Assembly: GCF_000285555.1 (NCBI RefSeq)
Contig: NZ_HE610998.1
Span: forward strand, 287,385 to 330,378
Source: Kurthia massiliensis
GTDB lineage: Bacteria > Bacillota > Bacilli > Bacillales_A > Planococcaceae
Direction of reading: 5' to 3'
DNA: 42,994 nucleotides
Positions 25,946 through 34,084 of the stretch are shown here, piece after piece (position 1 is the stretch's first letter; the number at the start of each line of letters is the position of its first letter). Made by a program: the position numbers and the translations under genes. The notes under the pieces were generated by a model that did no database searches, had not been told where the DNA came from, and saw only the letters and a list, made by a program, of their open reading frames with translations.

Positions 25946-26301
25946 ATGATTAATCTAGTAAAAGGACAAAAAGTAGATTTAACGAAGGCAAAGGTGATGA
26001 CGAACAAATTGTTGTAAGGCTGCAAGAAATACCTACAACTTTTAATTGCTTAGTATTTGTCGTCAATATTTTCGGTGCGAAATTAAAAAAACAACATTTC
26101 GGGGTGATTCAAAATGCGTATATTCGCATTTTTGACGAACAGCATGATTTCATACGCTTTAACTTATCTGATGACTATACTGACCAAACAGCGCTCATTG
26201 TATGGGAAATTTATCGACATCAAGGTGAATGGAAATTCAATGCTGTAGGGACTGGCACGACAGATAAAAATATTGATGAATTAGCGAAGTGCTATCAATA
26301 A
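25946..26301 (+). pseudogene. TerD-family (tellurium resistance) gene with large internal deletion and frameshift
   Basis: The start is intact: AAAGGTGGCGAACGAT leads to an ATG and the TerD-like N-terminus MINLVKGQKVDLTKAKV. The frame then stops after 23 codons. In another frame the second half is preserved: GDDEQIVVRLQEIPTTFNC, VFVVNIFGAK, HFGVIQNAYIRIFDEQ and RHQGEWKFNAVGTG, ending DELAKCYQ. The highly conserved acidic middle of TerD (the D-L-D-x-S calcium-binding region) is missing between the two parts, so about 50 codons were deleted. The protein cannot be made whole. The second half alone (ATG 26104) lacks half the fold. No other ter genes are nearby. Confidence 0.85.
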
Positions 26302-26501
26302 AGGGACGGCATATTTATTTTGTTTCAACTCGTAATTGACACAACATATGTCGTTTATGATGCTTTTCATATATGTGGTCCATTCCATACCTCTTATTTT
26401 AAAAAATAATTTTTTTAACATAGACATTTTCCTATTTATATGAGGAAAGGAACTATCTGCCTATGAAATCGAAAGGCATTTTCTACCTTTAGCCTTTATT
26501 C

Positions 26502-26517
26502 ATGTAAGCGTTTACTA
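26502..26517 (+). promoter_or_regulatory. CcpA-type cre site upstream of the 5'-nucleotidase gene
   Basis: ATGTAAGCGTTTACTA matches the catabolite response element WTGNAANCGNWWNCAW at 15 of 16 positions (T instead of A near the end). It lies 52 bp upstream of the -35 hexamer, a position more typical of activation than of roadblock repression. Confidence 0.6.
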
Positions 26518-26568
26518 TTTATTTGTGATTTATGTAAAAGTACAACTTTTAACGCGTTTCATCCTATA

Positions 26569-26597
26569 TTGAAATCATTGCCACTTATGATTATATT
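26569..26597 (+). promoter_or_regulatory. SigmaA-type promoter of the 5'-nucleotidase gene
   Basis: TTGAAA (26569-26574), 17-bp spacer, TATATT (26592-26597). Transcription would start near 26604, giving a 25-nt leader with an AAAGGGG site. The rest of 26302-26568 shows no gene; a weak AAAGGC/GCCTTT hairpin lies near 26472-26497. Confidence 0.65.
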
Positions 26598-26629
26598 TAT
26601 GATGACTACAAACAAAGGGGTATATACAT

Positions 26630-28393
26630 ATGAGAAAATCGAAGTTTATCGTTTCACTAAGCGCAGCGCTATTATTAGCAACGGCACCATTCGCTTCAGC
26701 AGAAGCAAAAACGACAGCTGAAAAGAAAATTCCAGTGCAATTATTAAGCATGAATGATTTACACGGTTATATTGATGGGAATAATAAAAAAGACCCGAAT
26801 GGTGTTGCAATTGGTGGTATGGCGTCAATGGCTTACAACTTTGAGCAAGAGAAAGCATCATTTGCGAAAACACATAAATTAAAATCAACAAATACGAACT
26901 CATTAGCGATTCAAGCAGGTGACTTAGTCGGTGGTTCACCAGCGATTTCTGGTTTATTACAAGATGAACCTGTGATAAACATTACTAATGCGATGAAGTT
27001 TTCAGTAGGAACACTTGGTAACCACGAATTTGATGAAGGTATTTCAGAATTCGAGCGTTTATTAAAAGGTGGCGCACCTGTGAAAAACGTAACGCAAAAC
27101 TATGAACTTGTAAAAGATTATAAATATAGCGCTTCAAATATGGACGTGTTATCAGCAAACATTAAAGATAAAAAGACAAACGAATTACTAAGCGGCTTTA
27201 AACCGTATGTGATTAAAAAAGTGGACGGTGTAAAAGTCGGCTTTATCGGGATCGTTACACCGAGCATTAAAGATGTCGTACTTGCTCAACATACGAAAAA
27301 CATCGAAATCGTAGACCCTGGTAAAGCGTTAGCGAAATATACGAAAGTACTTCGTAAAAAAGGTGTAAAAGCGATTGCGGTTGTCGCACATTCATCTGTT
27401 TCTGTTAATAAAGAAGCAAATTCTTCAATTGCGACACAAAATGATAAAGCACTAGAAGGCGAAGTTATCGACATGTTAGACAAAGCAAATAAATTAGACC
27501 CTGATAACTCAATCGACGTTGTATTCGGCGGTCATAACCATGCATATGCAAATGACACATACAAAAAAGTACGTATCGTCCAGGCACATAACTACGGTGA
27601 TGCTTATGCAGTCGTAACAGGAAAATTAAGTACAAAAACGAAAGACTTCGTTTCAACACCTTCAGCGAAAGTGAAATATAACTATACGCAAACAGAAGAA
27701 ACGTTAAACTCAAACAAAGTATCGAAAAAAGTGAATAGTATCGTTACTGAAGCAAAAGGTATCGTCGGTAAAGTGATGGATCAACCGATTGCAACGATGG
27801 ACGTTGAAAGCTTATCAAAAACAGCGCCAACAAAAGTCCGTCCGACAGATCAATATCCAATCGGTGGTTCTGAAGTCGGCAACCTCGTAACAGATGCACA
27901 ACTTGCTTATGCACGTACAATCGATCCAGCAGTAGACTTTGCTTTCACAAACTCTGGTGGCGTTCGTTCACACTTAAATGCAACAGCATCTGGTGATACA
28001 TTTACGATTACACGCGGCGCAGCACAAGCCGTACAACCATTTGGTAATACGTTAAACATTATCGAAATTACGGGTAAACAAGTAAAAGCAGCGATTAACG
28101 ACCAATTTATCGGTGGTTACGGTTTAGAAATGGCCGGCTTAAACTATACGTTTAACGAATCAGGAGTTGTAGATGTATTCGTAAACGGTGAAAAAATTGA
28201 TGACAATAAAACGTACAAAGCAGTATTAAACGATTTCTTACTTGGCGGTGGCGATAAATTCCCGACGTTCACAGAAACGAAATTTGTTGAATACTTAGGC
28301 GTCGATACAGACATTTTCATCGATTACATTGAAAAAACAGGTACAATTAAGAAAGATACGGTAACACAATTACGTTTAGAACGCGTTCAATAA
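26630..28393 (+). CDS. Secreted 5'-nucleotidase / 2',3'-cyclic phosphodiesterase family metallophosphatase
   Basis: 587 residues. A classical signal peptide, RKSKFIVSLSAALLLATAPFASAEA, directs export. The N-terminal calcineurin-like phosphoesterase domain carries the dimetal motifs LLSMNDLHGYID, IQAGDLVGGSPA, TLGNHEFDEG, VVAHSS and VFGGHNHAY. The C-terminal 5'-nucleotidase domain has VGNLVTDAQLAYAR, FAFTNSGGVRSHL and PFGNTLNIIEITGKQ, with the substrate-binding Asn and Phe. It should hydrolyse extracellular nucleotides to nucleosides and phosphate. There is no LPXTG sorting signal, so it is released or loosely held. It is monocistronic, and repeat copy 2 begins 10 bp after the stop. Confidence 0.94.
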   Translation: MRKSKFIVSLSAALLLATAPFASAEAKTTAEKKIPVQLLSMNDLHGYIDGNNKKDPNGVAIGGMASMAYNFEQEKASFAKTHKLKSTNTNSLAIQAGDLVGGSPAISGLLQDEPVINITNAMKFSVGTLGNHEFDEGISEFERLLKGGAPVKNVTQNYELVKDYKYSASNMDVLSANIKDKKTNELLSGFKPYVIKKVDGVKVGFIGIVTPSIKDVVLAQHTKNIEIVDPGKALAKYTKVLRKKGVKAIAVVAHSSVSVNKEANSSIATQNDKALEGEVIDMLDKANKLDPDNSIDVVFGGHNHAYANDTYKKVRIVQAHNYGDAYAVVTGKLSTKTKDFVSTPSAKVKYNYTQTEETLNSNKVSKKVNSIVTEAKGIVGKVMDQPIATMDVESLSKTAPTKVRPTDQYPIGGSEVGNLVTDAQLAYARTIDPAVDFAFTNSGGVRSHLNATASGDTFTITRGAAQAVQPFGNTLNIIEITGKQVKAAINDQFIGGYGLEMAGLNYTFNESGVVDVFVNGEKIDDNKTYKAVLNDFLLGGGDKFPTFTETKFVEYLGVDTDIFIDYIEKTGTIKKDTVTQLRLERVQ

Positions 28394-28402
28394 GTAAATA
28401 TA

Positions 28403-28535
28403 AAGAGGCTGGGACAAAATATTTCATTTTCTTTTTTAGCGTTCGCAACAAAAAACCGGAATCGCGCTGTGGCGAGGTTCCGGTTTTTTTATGCTCATTT
28501 GAGATGGTGTTTTTACACTTATGTCCATTCTCTTT
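28403..28535. repeat. Dispersed GGCTGGGACA repeat, copy 2 (loop inverted)
   Basis: Starts AAGAGGCTGGGACA like copy 1, but the right arm is degenerate (TGTCCATTCTCTTT). The inner hairpin AAAAACCGGAA (28451-28461)/TTCCGGTTTTT (28478-28488) is intact. Its 16-base loop is the reverse complement of the loop in copies 1 and 3, with one mismatch. It fills the gap between two convergent genes and probably terminates both. Confidence 0.93.
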
Positions 28536-28543
28536 TTATTTAA

Positions 28544-30223
28544 TTAGTCTAACATTTCCTCATCGAACGTATTGTCTGCAGCTTCCTTTGCTAAAATATC
28601 TGTCACTTTCCAACTCCATTTTGAACGCTTTTTATTATAACTTATTTTTTTAATATATTTGATCATTTCATTATTCTTCAATTGATGAAATTCAACTAAA
28701 GATGGTGGAATATGAGCATCGTTCACAAATGCAAAATTTTGACCTGTATTTCTGCATATTATTCCTTCTTCTTCCTTTATGAAACGATGGACGAATGCTT
28801 CGTCGCCAGGTTGAGCGCTAAATACTTTAAATAAACTTTTCTTTTTCGCATCTTTAACCATTTTTAATTTAAAAGATTGATTAATTTGCCATTTTATATC
28901 TTGCTGAATTAAATGATCTATATAAAAATAGCCATCTTGTATTCCCTTATCCATATAAATAAAGTTGACGACTTGTTTTTCTTCGTTCATATGAGTGACA
29001 AATATATGTTGATCAGGTAATGTACGATAAATAATTTCTTCAGCTTTCATCGCATATGGTTTAAGCATTTCTCGATTTTGTGCAGCTTCATAAGAGCTAT
29101 ACCAATTTTCTTGTTGCCAATCAAGTTGATTTTGTGGAATTTTCCAATTTTTTTGTTTACGTGTTGCTAACAATTTATTCAATTCATATTTTGCTTCCGC
29201 AAACATTTTTCTTTCTATTAATAAAGGAATGATTTTATTTTGTGTTTTACAAAACATTTCATCTTTTGCTTTCGTACATAATGCCCTACATAGACAATTG
29301 AAGGCGTCATCACCATCAACAAATGTACTCATTAAATCCCAAATCCAAAAATCACGATATTTCTTACGAGCGAATAAACTCAATTCTTCAAACGCTTCTT
29401 GCTGTCGATTTGCGCGTATTAATAACTTGATTTTGTAGTAAGGTAGCCACTCATATGTAGGATTTTTTTGAATTTGTAGTGTCAACAATTCAATCGCTTG
29501 TTCTAAACGTTGACTAGTTGCATAAAGTTCATCTGTTTTTATCAATTTTTTCGCATAAGTACCCAAAATAGTTTCTGCAAGTGGTGAATATGTTTTTTCT
29601 AGATTCGTTTTATCAAGTTGTTCTTTATAGTCTTCACTTTCAAACCAATCGAAGCCGATCATATCAAATAAAGCAAAAAAGTTGTGATCGTTTAAAAGTT
29701 CACTAAATTTTCTAACTAAAATGCGTGAGGGAGATAAATTTTTCTTTCCATTAAAGTTAGGCTTCATACGACGGGCTCTACGAAGGCGAAGCTCATACAG
29801 AGAATTATTTGTATTGCGCTCAATAAATGCATTTGAATGACTACATAATATTGTAAATTCTTCAAAAATAAGATTCGCTTGTAATTCTCCAAAATTAACA
29901 AACTTATATACATTCCAAAGAACTATATTTAACCATTTTTTATCTTCTTCGTTATATATATTAAAGCGGATATGTGCATTTAAATTTTTTAAACATCGAT
30001 AATATTGCTGAGGGCTTTGCTGAGTATCTTTTAAATATGCATACATAATCCAAAAGAAAGATGCACGATAATCTGAGTTAGAAGGATAAGCTTGAAGTGC
30101 TGGGGAAATGGTTAAGTACGCTTCTTTTAATTTTCCTTCTCTATTAAGTGTATTCGCTAGTAAAGATGGGTCTTTATCTACTTTATTACCATTTTGTTGG
30201 ATTTTTTGTTGGATTTTTTGCAT
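28544..30223 (-). CDS. TPR-like helical protein with C-terminal OB/cold-shock-like domain; N-terminus possibly truncated
   Basis: 559 residues. The N-terminal two thirds are helical repeats of TPR type, for example LANTLNREGKLKEAYLTISPALQAYPS, YKIKLLIRANRQQEAFEELSLFA and ERKMFAEAKYELNKLLA. The last 120 residues look like one or two small beta-barrels. In particular EEGIICRNTGQNFAFV followed by AHIPPSL and a K-rich strand pattern resembles the OB domain of RNase R-like proteins (G-F-A-F-V...P-P-S-L). An RNA-binding role is therefore possible but unproven. Before the ATG at 30223 (GGAGG only 2 bp away) the frame stays open for about 30 codons of protein-like sequence without a start codon, so the 5' end may have been lost. 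I cannot name it. Confidence 0.7.
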   Translation of the reverse strand: MQKIQQKIQQNGNKVDKDPSLLANTLNREGKLKEAYLTISPALQAYPSNSDYRASFFWIMYAYLKDTQQSPQQYYRCLKNLNAHIRFNIYNEEDKKWLNIVLWNVYKFVNFGELQANLIFEEFTILCSHSNAFIERNTNNSLYELRLRRARRMKPNFNGKKNLSPSRILVRKFSELLNDHNFFALFDMIGFDWFESEDYKEQLDKTNLEKTYSPLAETILGTYAKKLIKTDELYATSQRLEQAIELLTLQIQKNPTYEWLPYYKIKLLIRANRQQEAFEELSLFARKKYRDFWIWDLMSTFVDGDDAFNCLCRALCTKAKDEMFCKTQNKIIPLLIERKMFAEAKYELNKLLATRKQKNWKIPQNQLDWQQENWYSSYEAAQNREMLKPYAMKAEEIIYRTLPDQHIFVTHMNEEKQVVNFIYMDKGIQDGYFYIDHLIQQDIKWQINQSFKLKMVKDAKKKSLFKVFSAQPGDEAFVHRFIKEEEGIICRNTGQNFAFVNDAHIPPSLVEFHQLKNNEMIKYIKKISYNKKRSKWSWKVTDILAKEAADNTFDEEMLD

Positions 30224-30334
30224 TGCCTCCAGTATAAATTGAATATCTGTTTCATTCTTATTTTCTCTTAATCCTTCAATGAATGTTTCATAACATGCCG
30301 TATCAGAATTAACAAAAAATACGGTTTATTATGT

Positions 30335-30576
30335 ATGCACATAAAAACCTCCGCTGTAATAGAAGCGCAACAAGAGACGTTAAAACAACTATTGGAGCTT
30401 CCATGACAAATATATCTGATTTCGGATATACTTGCCCGGCGACGGGACAAGGCACGATGCCACGTACTGGTGAACCCAAAGAGGTGGCAAAGCTCGCATT
30501 ATTTTTAGGTTCTGACGACGCTAGCTTTATCAATGGCCAAAGCATTGCTGCTGACGCTGGTTGGACAGCGTATTAA
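30335..30576 (+). pseudogene. C-terminal fragment of a short-chain dehydrogenase/reductase
   Basis: Only the tail of an SDR is recognisable: PRTGEPKEVAKLALFLGSDDASFINGQ and IAADAGWTAY before the stop, typical of FabG-like SDRs. The glycine-rich cofactor motif and the S-Y-K active site are missing, so it is non-functional. The first 40 codons (NRSATRDVKTT...) match the family poorly and may include scrambled sequence. The fragment abuts the apparently truncated 5' end of the TPR gene, which suggests that one rearrangement removed the start of both. Confidence 0.8.
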
Positions 30577-30708
30577 ATAGCATATGGAACTGATTTAAAA
30601 GAATGAGACAATATAAAAACTACTTTAAACCTCTCTTTATCTCTCTATAAAAGAAATAACCACATGTTTCTCACTTTACTTTTTCACTATTTGTATTATA
30701 GAATACAT

Positions 30709-30730
30709 AAGTACTCAAATTTGAGTACTT
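30709..30730 (+). promoter_or_regulatory. 22-bp perfect palindrome, probable operator of the YhgE/Pip-like gene
   Basis: Half-site AAGTACTCAAA with its exact mirror, centred between 30719 and 30720. It lies 31 bp upstream of the start codon and just downstream of a TATTAT -10-like hexamer (30694-30699); the -35 is poor. It is too AT-rich and lacks a T-run, so it is not a terminator. The PadR-like regulator encoded downstream (32015) is the natural candidate to bind it. Confidence 0.65.
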
Positions 30731-30761
30731 TAATAAAAGTAATAGGTTGATGGAGGATTTT

Positions 30762-31940
30762 ATGACATTTAAACAATTTTTTAAATCTCAAGGTGTAATT
30801 GCCTCGGTTTTTATGGGGGTATTTTATGCTGTTTCAATGCTCGGTATTTTTTTAGCAGGATATTCCGCATTACCGGGCAATATGGATCAACTACGAATCG
30901 CACTCGTAAATGATGATAAAGGGCAAGCGGCAAAAGATATCGAGAAAAATTTAACGAAACAACTACCTTTTGAAATAGAACAAGATGTGACGTACAAGAC
31001 AGCTCAAAAAGGACTCGAAAAAAATGACTACGCGCTAGTGATTCATATTCCGAAAGACTTTACGAAAAATGCACAAGCTGGCGAATCAGCCAACATTGAT
31101 TTTTCAGTCAATGAAGCTTCAGCGACGATGGTTTCTTCTAGTATGAATACAATTGTGAAACAGATTAATGAACAATTAAGCTCAAATTTTTCAACTCAAA
31201 CTGCTCAGGGCATTTTAATGAACATGAATGTACCAGAAAAACAAGCAGCTGAGATGGCGAAACAAATTGAAAATAGTTATGTAGGTAACTATGTTATTAT
31301 CAATGACGTGCCAGACGGAATGCATCACAATATGCTACCGATGTTTTTAACGATGGCTTGCTATGTCGGTGCAATGATTGCTGCCATGCAATTAGTCAGC
31401 GCGTTTAGACAGTTCCACGGACAAGCTTCGAAAACGAAGTTATTTATATATGTACAATTATGTGCATTAATCGTTGCATTATTAGGAACAATCGCTGGAC
31501 TTATCCTCGTATTTACGATTACAGAAGCAGACACTGCCCAAATGTTCAAAGTAGCGGCTCAACAAATTTTACTATACATGGTAGCATTTAATTTCTGTGC
31601 GATATTTACATTCTTAGTTGGCGATGGTGGTATGGTTTTAAATATCCCGGTCTTACTAGCACAAACAATTGCCAATGGTGCAACAATGCCACGCGATATG
31701 ATGTACAAACCATTTGAAGTAATTAGCTACATCACACCAATGTATCATTCCGTACAATCTTATTTAGCAATTTTCTATGGATCGATTAGTCCTGAGCCGT
31801 TTTTATGGGGACTTGCGGCTGTTGGTGTCGGCGCCTTAATCATCAATATTTTAATTGTGGCATTTGTACACAAGCCTGTACCGTTAAATATTGTGGAAAA
31901 TTTGGGAAATCCAGAAGATGCTAAACAAATGATCGCTTAA
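30762..31940 (+). CDS. YhgE/Pip-like ABC-2 type membrane protein
   Basis: 392 residues from the ATG at 30762; GGAGG lies 5 bp upstream, so the TTG at 30747 is rejected. Topology: one N-terminal helix (about 12-34), a large extracytoplasmic domain (about 35-190), then five helices to the C-terminus. The early block RIALVNDDKGQAAKDIEKNL and ALVIHIPKDFTKN is the hallmark of the YhgE/Pip and ABC-2 permease-like superfamily. Helices include MFLTMACYVGAMIAAMQLV and ALIVALLGTIAGLILVF. Relatives include phage-infection protein homologues and drug exporters. No ATPase partner is adjacent. It is likely regulated by the PadR protein through the palindrome in its leader. Confidence 0.85.
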   Translation: MTFKQFFKSQGVIASVFMGVFYAVSMLGIFLAGYSALPGNMDQLRIALVNDDKGQAAKDIEKNLTKQLPFEIEQDVTYKTAQKGLEKNDYALVIHIPKDFTKNAQAGESANIDFSVNEASATMVSSSMNTIVKQINEQLSSNFSTQTAQGILMNMNVPEKQAAEMAKQIENSYVGNYVIINDVPDGMHHNMLPMFLTMACYVGAMIAAMQLVSAFRQFHGQASKTKLFIYVQLCALIVALLGTIAGLILVFTITEADTAQMFKVAAQQILLYMVAFNFCAIFTFLVGDGGMVLNIPVLLAQTIANGATMPRDMMYKPFEVISYITPMYHSVQSYLAIFYGSISPEPFLWGLAAVGVGALIINILIVAFVHKPVPLNIVENLGNPEDAKQMIA

Positions 31941-31953
31941 ATTTGATATGATG

Positions 31954-31991
31954 AAATAAGCTTCTATAATAATATAGAAGCTTATTTTTTT
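31954..31991 (+). terminator. Terminator between the YhgE/Pip-like and PadR genes
   Basis: Perfect 15-bp stem AAATAAGCTTCTATA (31954-31968) with TATAGAAGCTTATTT (31973-31987), running into TTTTTTT. It lies only 24 bp before the padR start, so padR expression needs readthrough or its own promoter. Confidence 0.92.
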
Positions 31992-32014
31992 AGTTATGAT
32001 AAGGATGTGTTCCG

Positions 32015-32545
32015 ATGTCACTTCAAATTTATATTTTAAGTAAACTAATGGAAGAAAATAGCTATCCATATAAATTAAAGAAAGCTTTATCTGAGCCATT
32101 ACCGATTAGTGAACTTGCGAATTTAACAGAAAGTAAGCTTTATTATCATTTTGAATCGCTTTTGAAAAAACAATTAATTGAAGAAGTCGAAATTATTCAA
32201 GAAGATAATCGACCAGATAAACATGTATTTGCGATTACTGAAAAAGGACGCGCGCAATTGCCAAAAATGGTCTATCGTATGTTCGAAAAGGCGAAGTCTC
32301 CTGCCGACATGCTCGTTGGTATTAGCACGATGCAATATGTCGATCTGATTCGTGTAAAATCGATTTTGACAGCGAAATTAGAAGACATTGAACGAAAACA
32401 GCATACGCGCCAACATATGCAACAACAAATTGATACGGAAAGTGCAACAATGCCCTACATTCAAGCATTTAGTACGTATTTTGATGAAGCAACAGAAGCA
32501 TATGTCCATTTATTAAAAACGCTCATTCATACGCTAGATAACTAA
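32015..32545 (+). CDS. PadR-family transcriptional regulator
   Basis: 176 residues. The N-terminal winged helix includes LQIYILSKLMEENSYPYKLKKAL, LTESKLYYHFESLLKKQLIEE and RPDKHVFAITEKGRAQL, the Y-x-L-T-x-x-G wing region of PadR proteins. The C-terminal half is helical (PadR C-terminal dimerisation type) with the long helix VKSILTAKLEDIERKQ. AAGGATG precedes the ATG. Its position after the membrane protein, and the palindrome upstream of that gene, suggest it represses the pair. The effector is unknown. Confidence 0.87.
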   Translation: MSLQIYILSKLMEENSYPYKLKKALSEPLPISELANLTESKLYYHFESLLKKQLIEEVEIIQEDNRPDKHVFAITEKGRAQLPKMVYRMFEKAKSPADMLVGISTMQYVDLIRVKSILTAKLEDIERKQHTRQHMQQQIDTESATMPYIQAFSTYFDEATEAYVHLLKTLIHTLDN

Positions 32546-32679
32546 CAAAAAACAAAAAAGTGCTTCTCTCACCATCATTTTTAGTAATATTTCATGAAAA
32601 AGATTGAAAAATATCACGACGAAAGAAATAATAGAAATAGACGATTCATGCATACATTTTTTAAAGGGGGTCGTAGTAA

Positions 32680-33399
32680 ATGAACAAGTTGATAGCCATT
32701 TCAGCAGGATTTGCGACTGCCTATGTGACATATACTCTCTTGCCAACGATATTATTGCGTAAAACATCTTATGGTATTGTACAAAATACGAAAATGCCTG
32801 GTATGTTATTAACATTCGACGATGGTCCTAATCCACAATACACACCGCAACTATTAGATTTATTAAAACAATACAATATAAAAGCAATTTTTTTCCTCGT
32901 TGCTGAAAAAGCAGAACAATATCCAGAAATTGTTAAGCGGATACAACGTGAAGGTCATATGATTGGCATTCATCATTATCAACATCGAAGTAGTTTTCAT
33001 ATGACGCCTCGTATGTTATTTCATGAAATTGAGCATGCGAAAGAGGTATTAGAACATTTAACGCATAGCCCGATTACTTTGTACCGCCCACCTTATGGTT
33101 TTATGAATTTAGCAACATTAGCGGTCGCTAAAAAACTCGGGGTCACGACGATGCTGTGGACAGCGATTCCTGGGGATTGGAAAGTGAAACAATGCCAAAC
33201 GACGTTAGCGCGCAAGTTGCGTCAGGCAAAGACGCCAGGTGCGATGATCGTTTTACATGACTGTGGGAAAAATAGAGGTGCAGATGATGAAGCACCAGCC
33301 TATATGTTACGTGTTTTAGCAACATTTTTAGAGGAAGCTTGCATAGCAAATGACGTATTTATAAATCCATATGATTGGCTTGAGCAACATGAGCGTTGA
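32680..33399 (+). CDS. Membrane-anchored polysaccharide deacetylase (NodB domain)
   Basis: 239 residues. The N-terminal hydrophobic segment (about 4-24) is an uncleaved anchor or signal. The NodB domain carries motif 1 TFDDGPNP (catalytic and metal Asp), motif 2 as GIHHYQHRS (metal His pair, H-x3-H spacing), motif 3 YRPPYGF, motif 4 around MLWTAIPGDWK, and motif 5 MIVLHDC. All metal ligands are present, so it is probably active. It would act outside the membrane on peptidoglycan, teichoic acid or another N-acetylated glycan. AAAGGGGG lies upstream of the ATG. The DedA gene overlaps its last 11 bp. Confidence 0.9.
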   Translation: MNKLIAISAGFATAYVTYTLLPTILLRKTSYGIVQNTKMPGMLLTFDDGPNPQYTPQLLDLLKQYNIKAIFFLVAEKAEQYPEIVKRIQREGHMIGIHHYQHRSSFHMTPRMLFHEIEHAKEVLEHLTHSPITLYRPPYGFMNLATLAVAKKLGVTTMLWTAIPGDWKVKQCQTTLARKLRQAKTPGAMIVLHDCGKNRGADDEAPAYMLRVLATFLEEACIANDVFINPYDWLEQHER

Positions 33400-33976
33400 T
33401 TACATTTTATCGCTCGTCGAACATTATGGGCCGTTTATTATTTTCATTTGTCTATTCTTCGGTGTTGTTGGTATACCCGCACCAGAAGAAACCCTTGTTG
33501 TTATCATTGGCATTTTAATTCACCAACATACCCTTCCTGCTATCCCATCTATTTTATGTGCATTTTTCGGCGTATTATGTGGTTTCTTATTTAGCTATAC
33601 AATTGGCCGATATGCAGGGACACCATTCCTTTATAAAATTACACGCTTCTTACGCTTAAATGATTTTAAAGTACGCGCTTTTCAAGAAAAATACGAAGCC
33701 AATTATAAACGGGCGCTTTTAACGGGTCTATACATTCCTGGCGCGCGACAAATCAATCCATATTTAGCGGGTATTTCTCAAATTGCGTTTATGCCATATT
33801 TAATCGTCAGCTTAATCGGTACGACAATTTGGGTCGTGCCATTTATGACAATTGGATTTGTCACAGCGAATATCGTCACGATTAAATATGAATTTTTACC
33901 ATTGATCGGTATATGTATCGGTATCATCTTTATTTTGTATTTTGTGATCAAGCGAAAATATCGAAAAAAAAGTTAG
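33389..33976 (+). CDS. DedA family membrane protein
   Basis: 195 residues from the ATG at 33389, which overlaps the deacetylase stop; an earlier ATG at 33371 adds six residues and has no better ribosome site. There are about five helices. VGIPAPEETLVVIIGILI matches the DedA N-terminal P-x-P-x-E motif. FSYTIGRYAGTPFLYK and ALLTGLYIPGARQINPYLAGIS match the conserved F/Y-x-R-x-x-P-x-x-R region, with G-A-R-Q here. VVPFMTIGFV follows. DedA proteins are linked to lipid-carrier recycling (undecaprenyl phosphate in UptA) and other lipids. Pairing with a cell-envelope deacetylase fits a wall role. Confidence 0.9.
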   Translation: MSVDYILSLVEHYGPFIIFICLFFGVVGIPAPEETLVVIIGILIHQHTLPAIPSILCAFFGVLCGFLFSYTIGRYAGTPFLYKITRFLRLNDFKVRAFQEKYEANYKRALLTGLYIPGARQINPYLAGISQIAFMPYLIVSLIGTTIWVVPFMTIGFVTANIVTIKYEFLPLIGICIGIIFILYFVIKRKYRKKS

Positions 33977-34084
33977 TACATTATACGTATTAAGTTTATT
34001 ATTATCCATTAAAGTGCCTTCAGCTTAGATACCGTATTTTCGATTGCTACATTTATGCCAATATACTTCTATGTTTAAACGAAA

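Noticed and set aside
26104..26301. 65-residue independent protein
   Set aside because: It is the C-terminal half of the TerD remnant, has no ribosome site of its own, and could not fold alone.
26336..26361. TTGACA...TATGAT as a promoter
   Set aside because: The spacer is only 14 bp, and the better TTGAAA-17-TATATT promoter lies nearer the gene.
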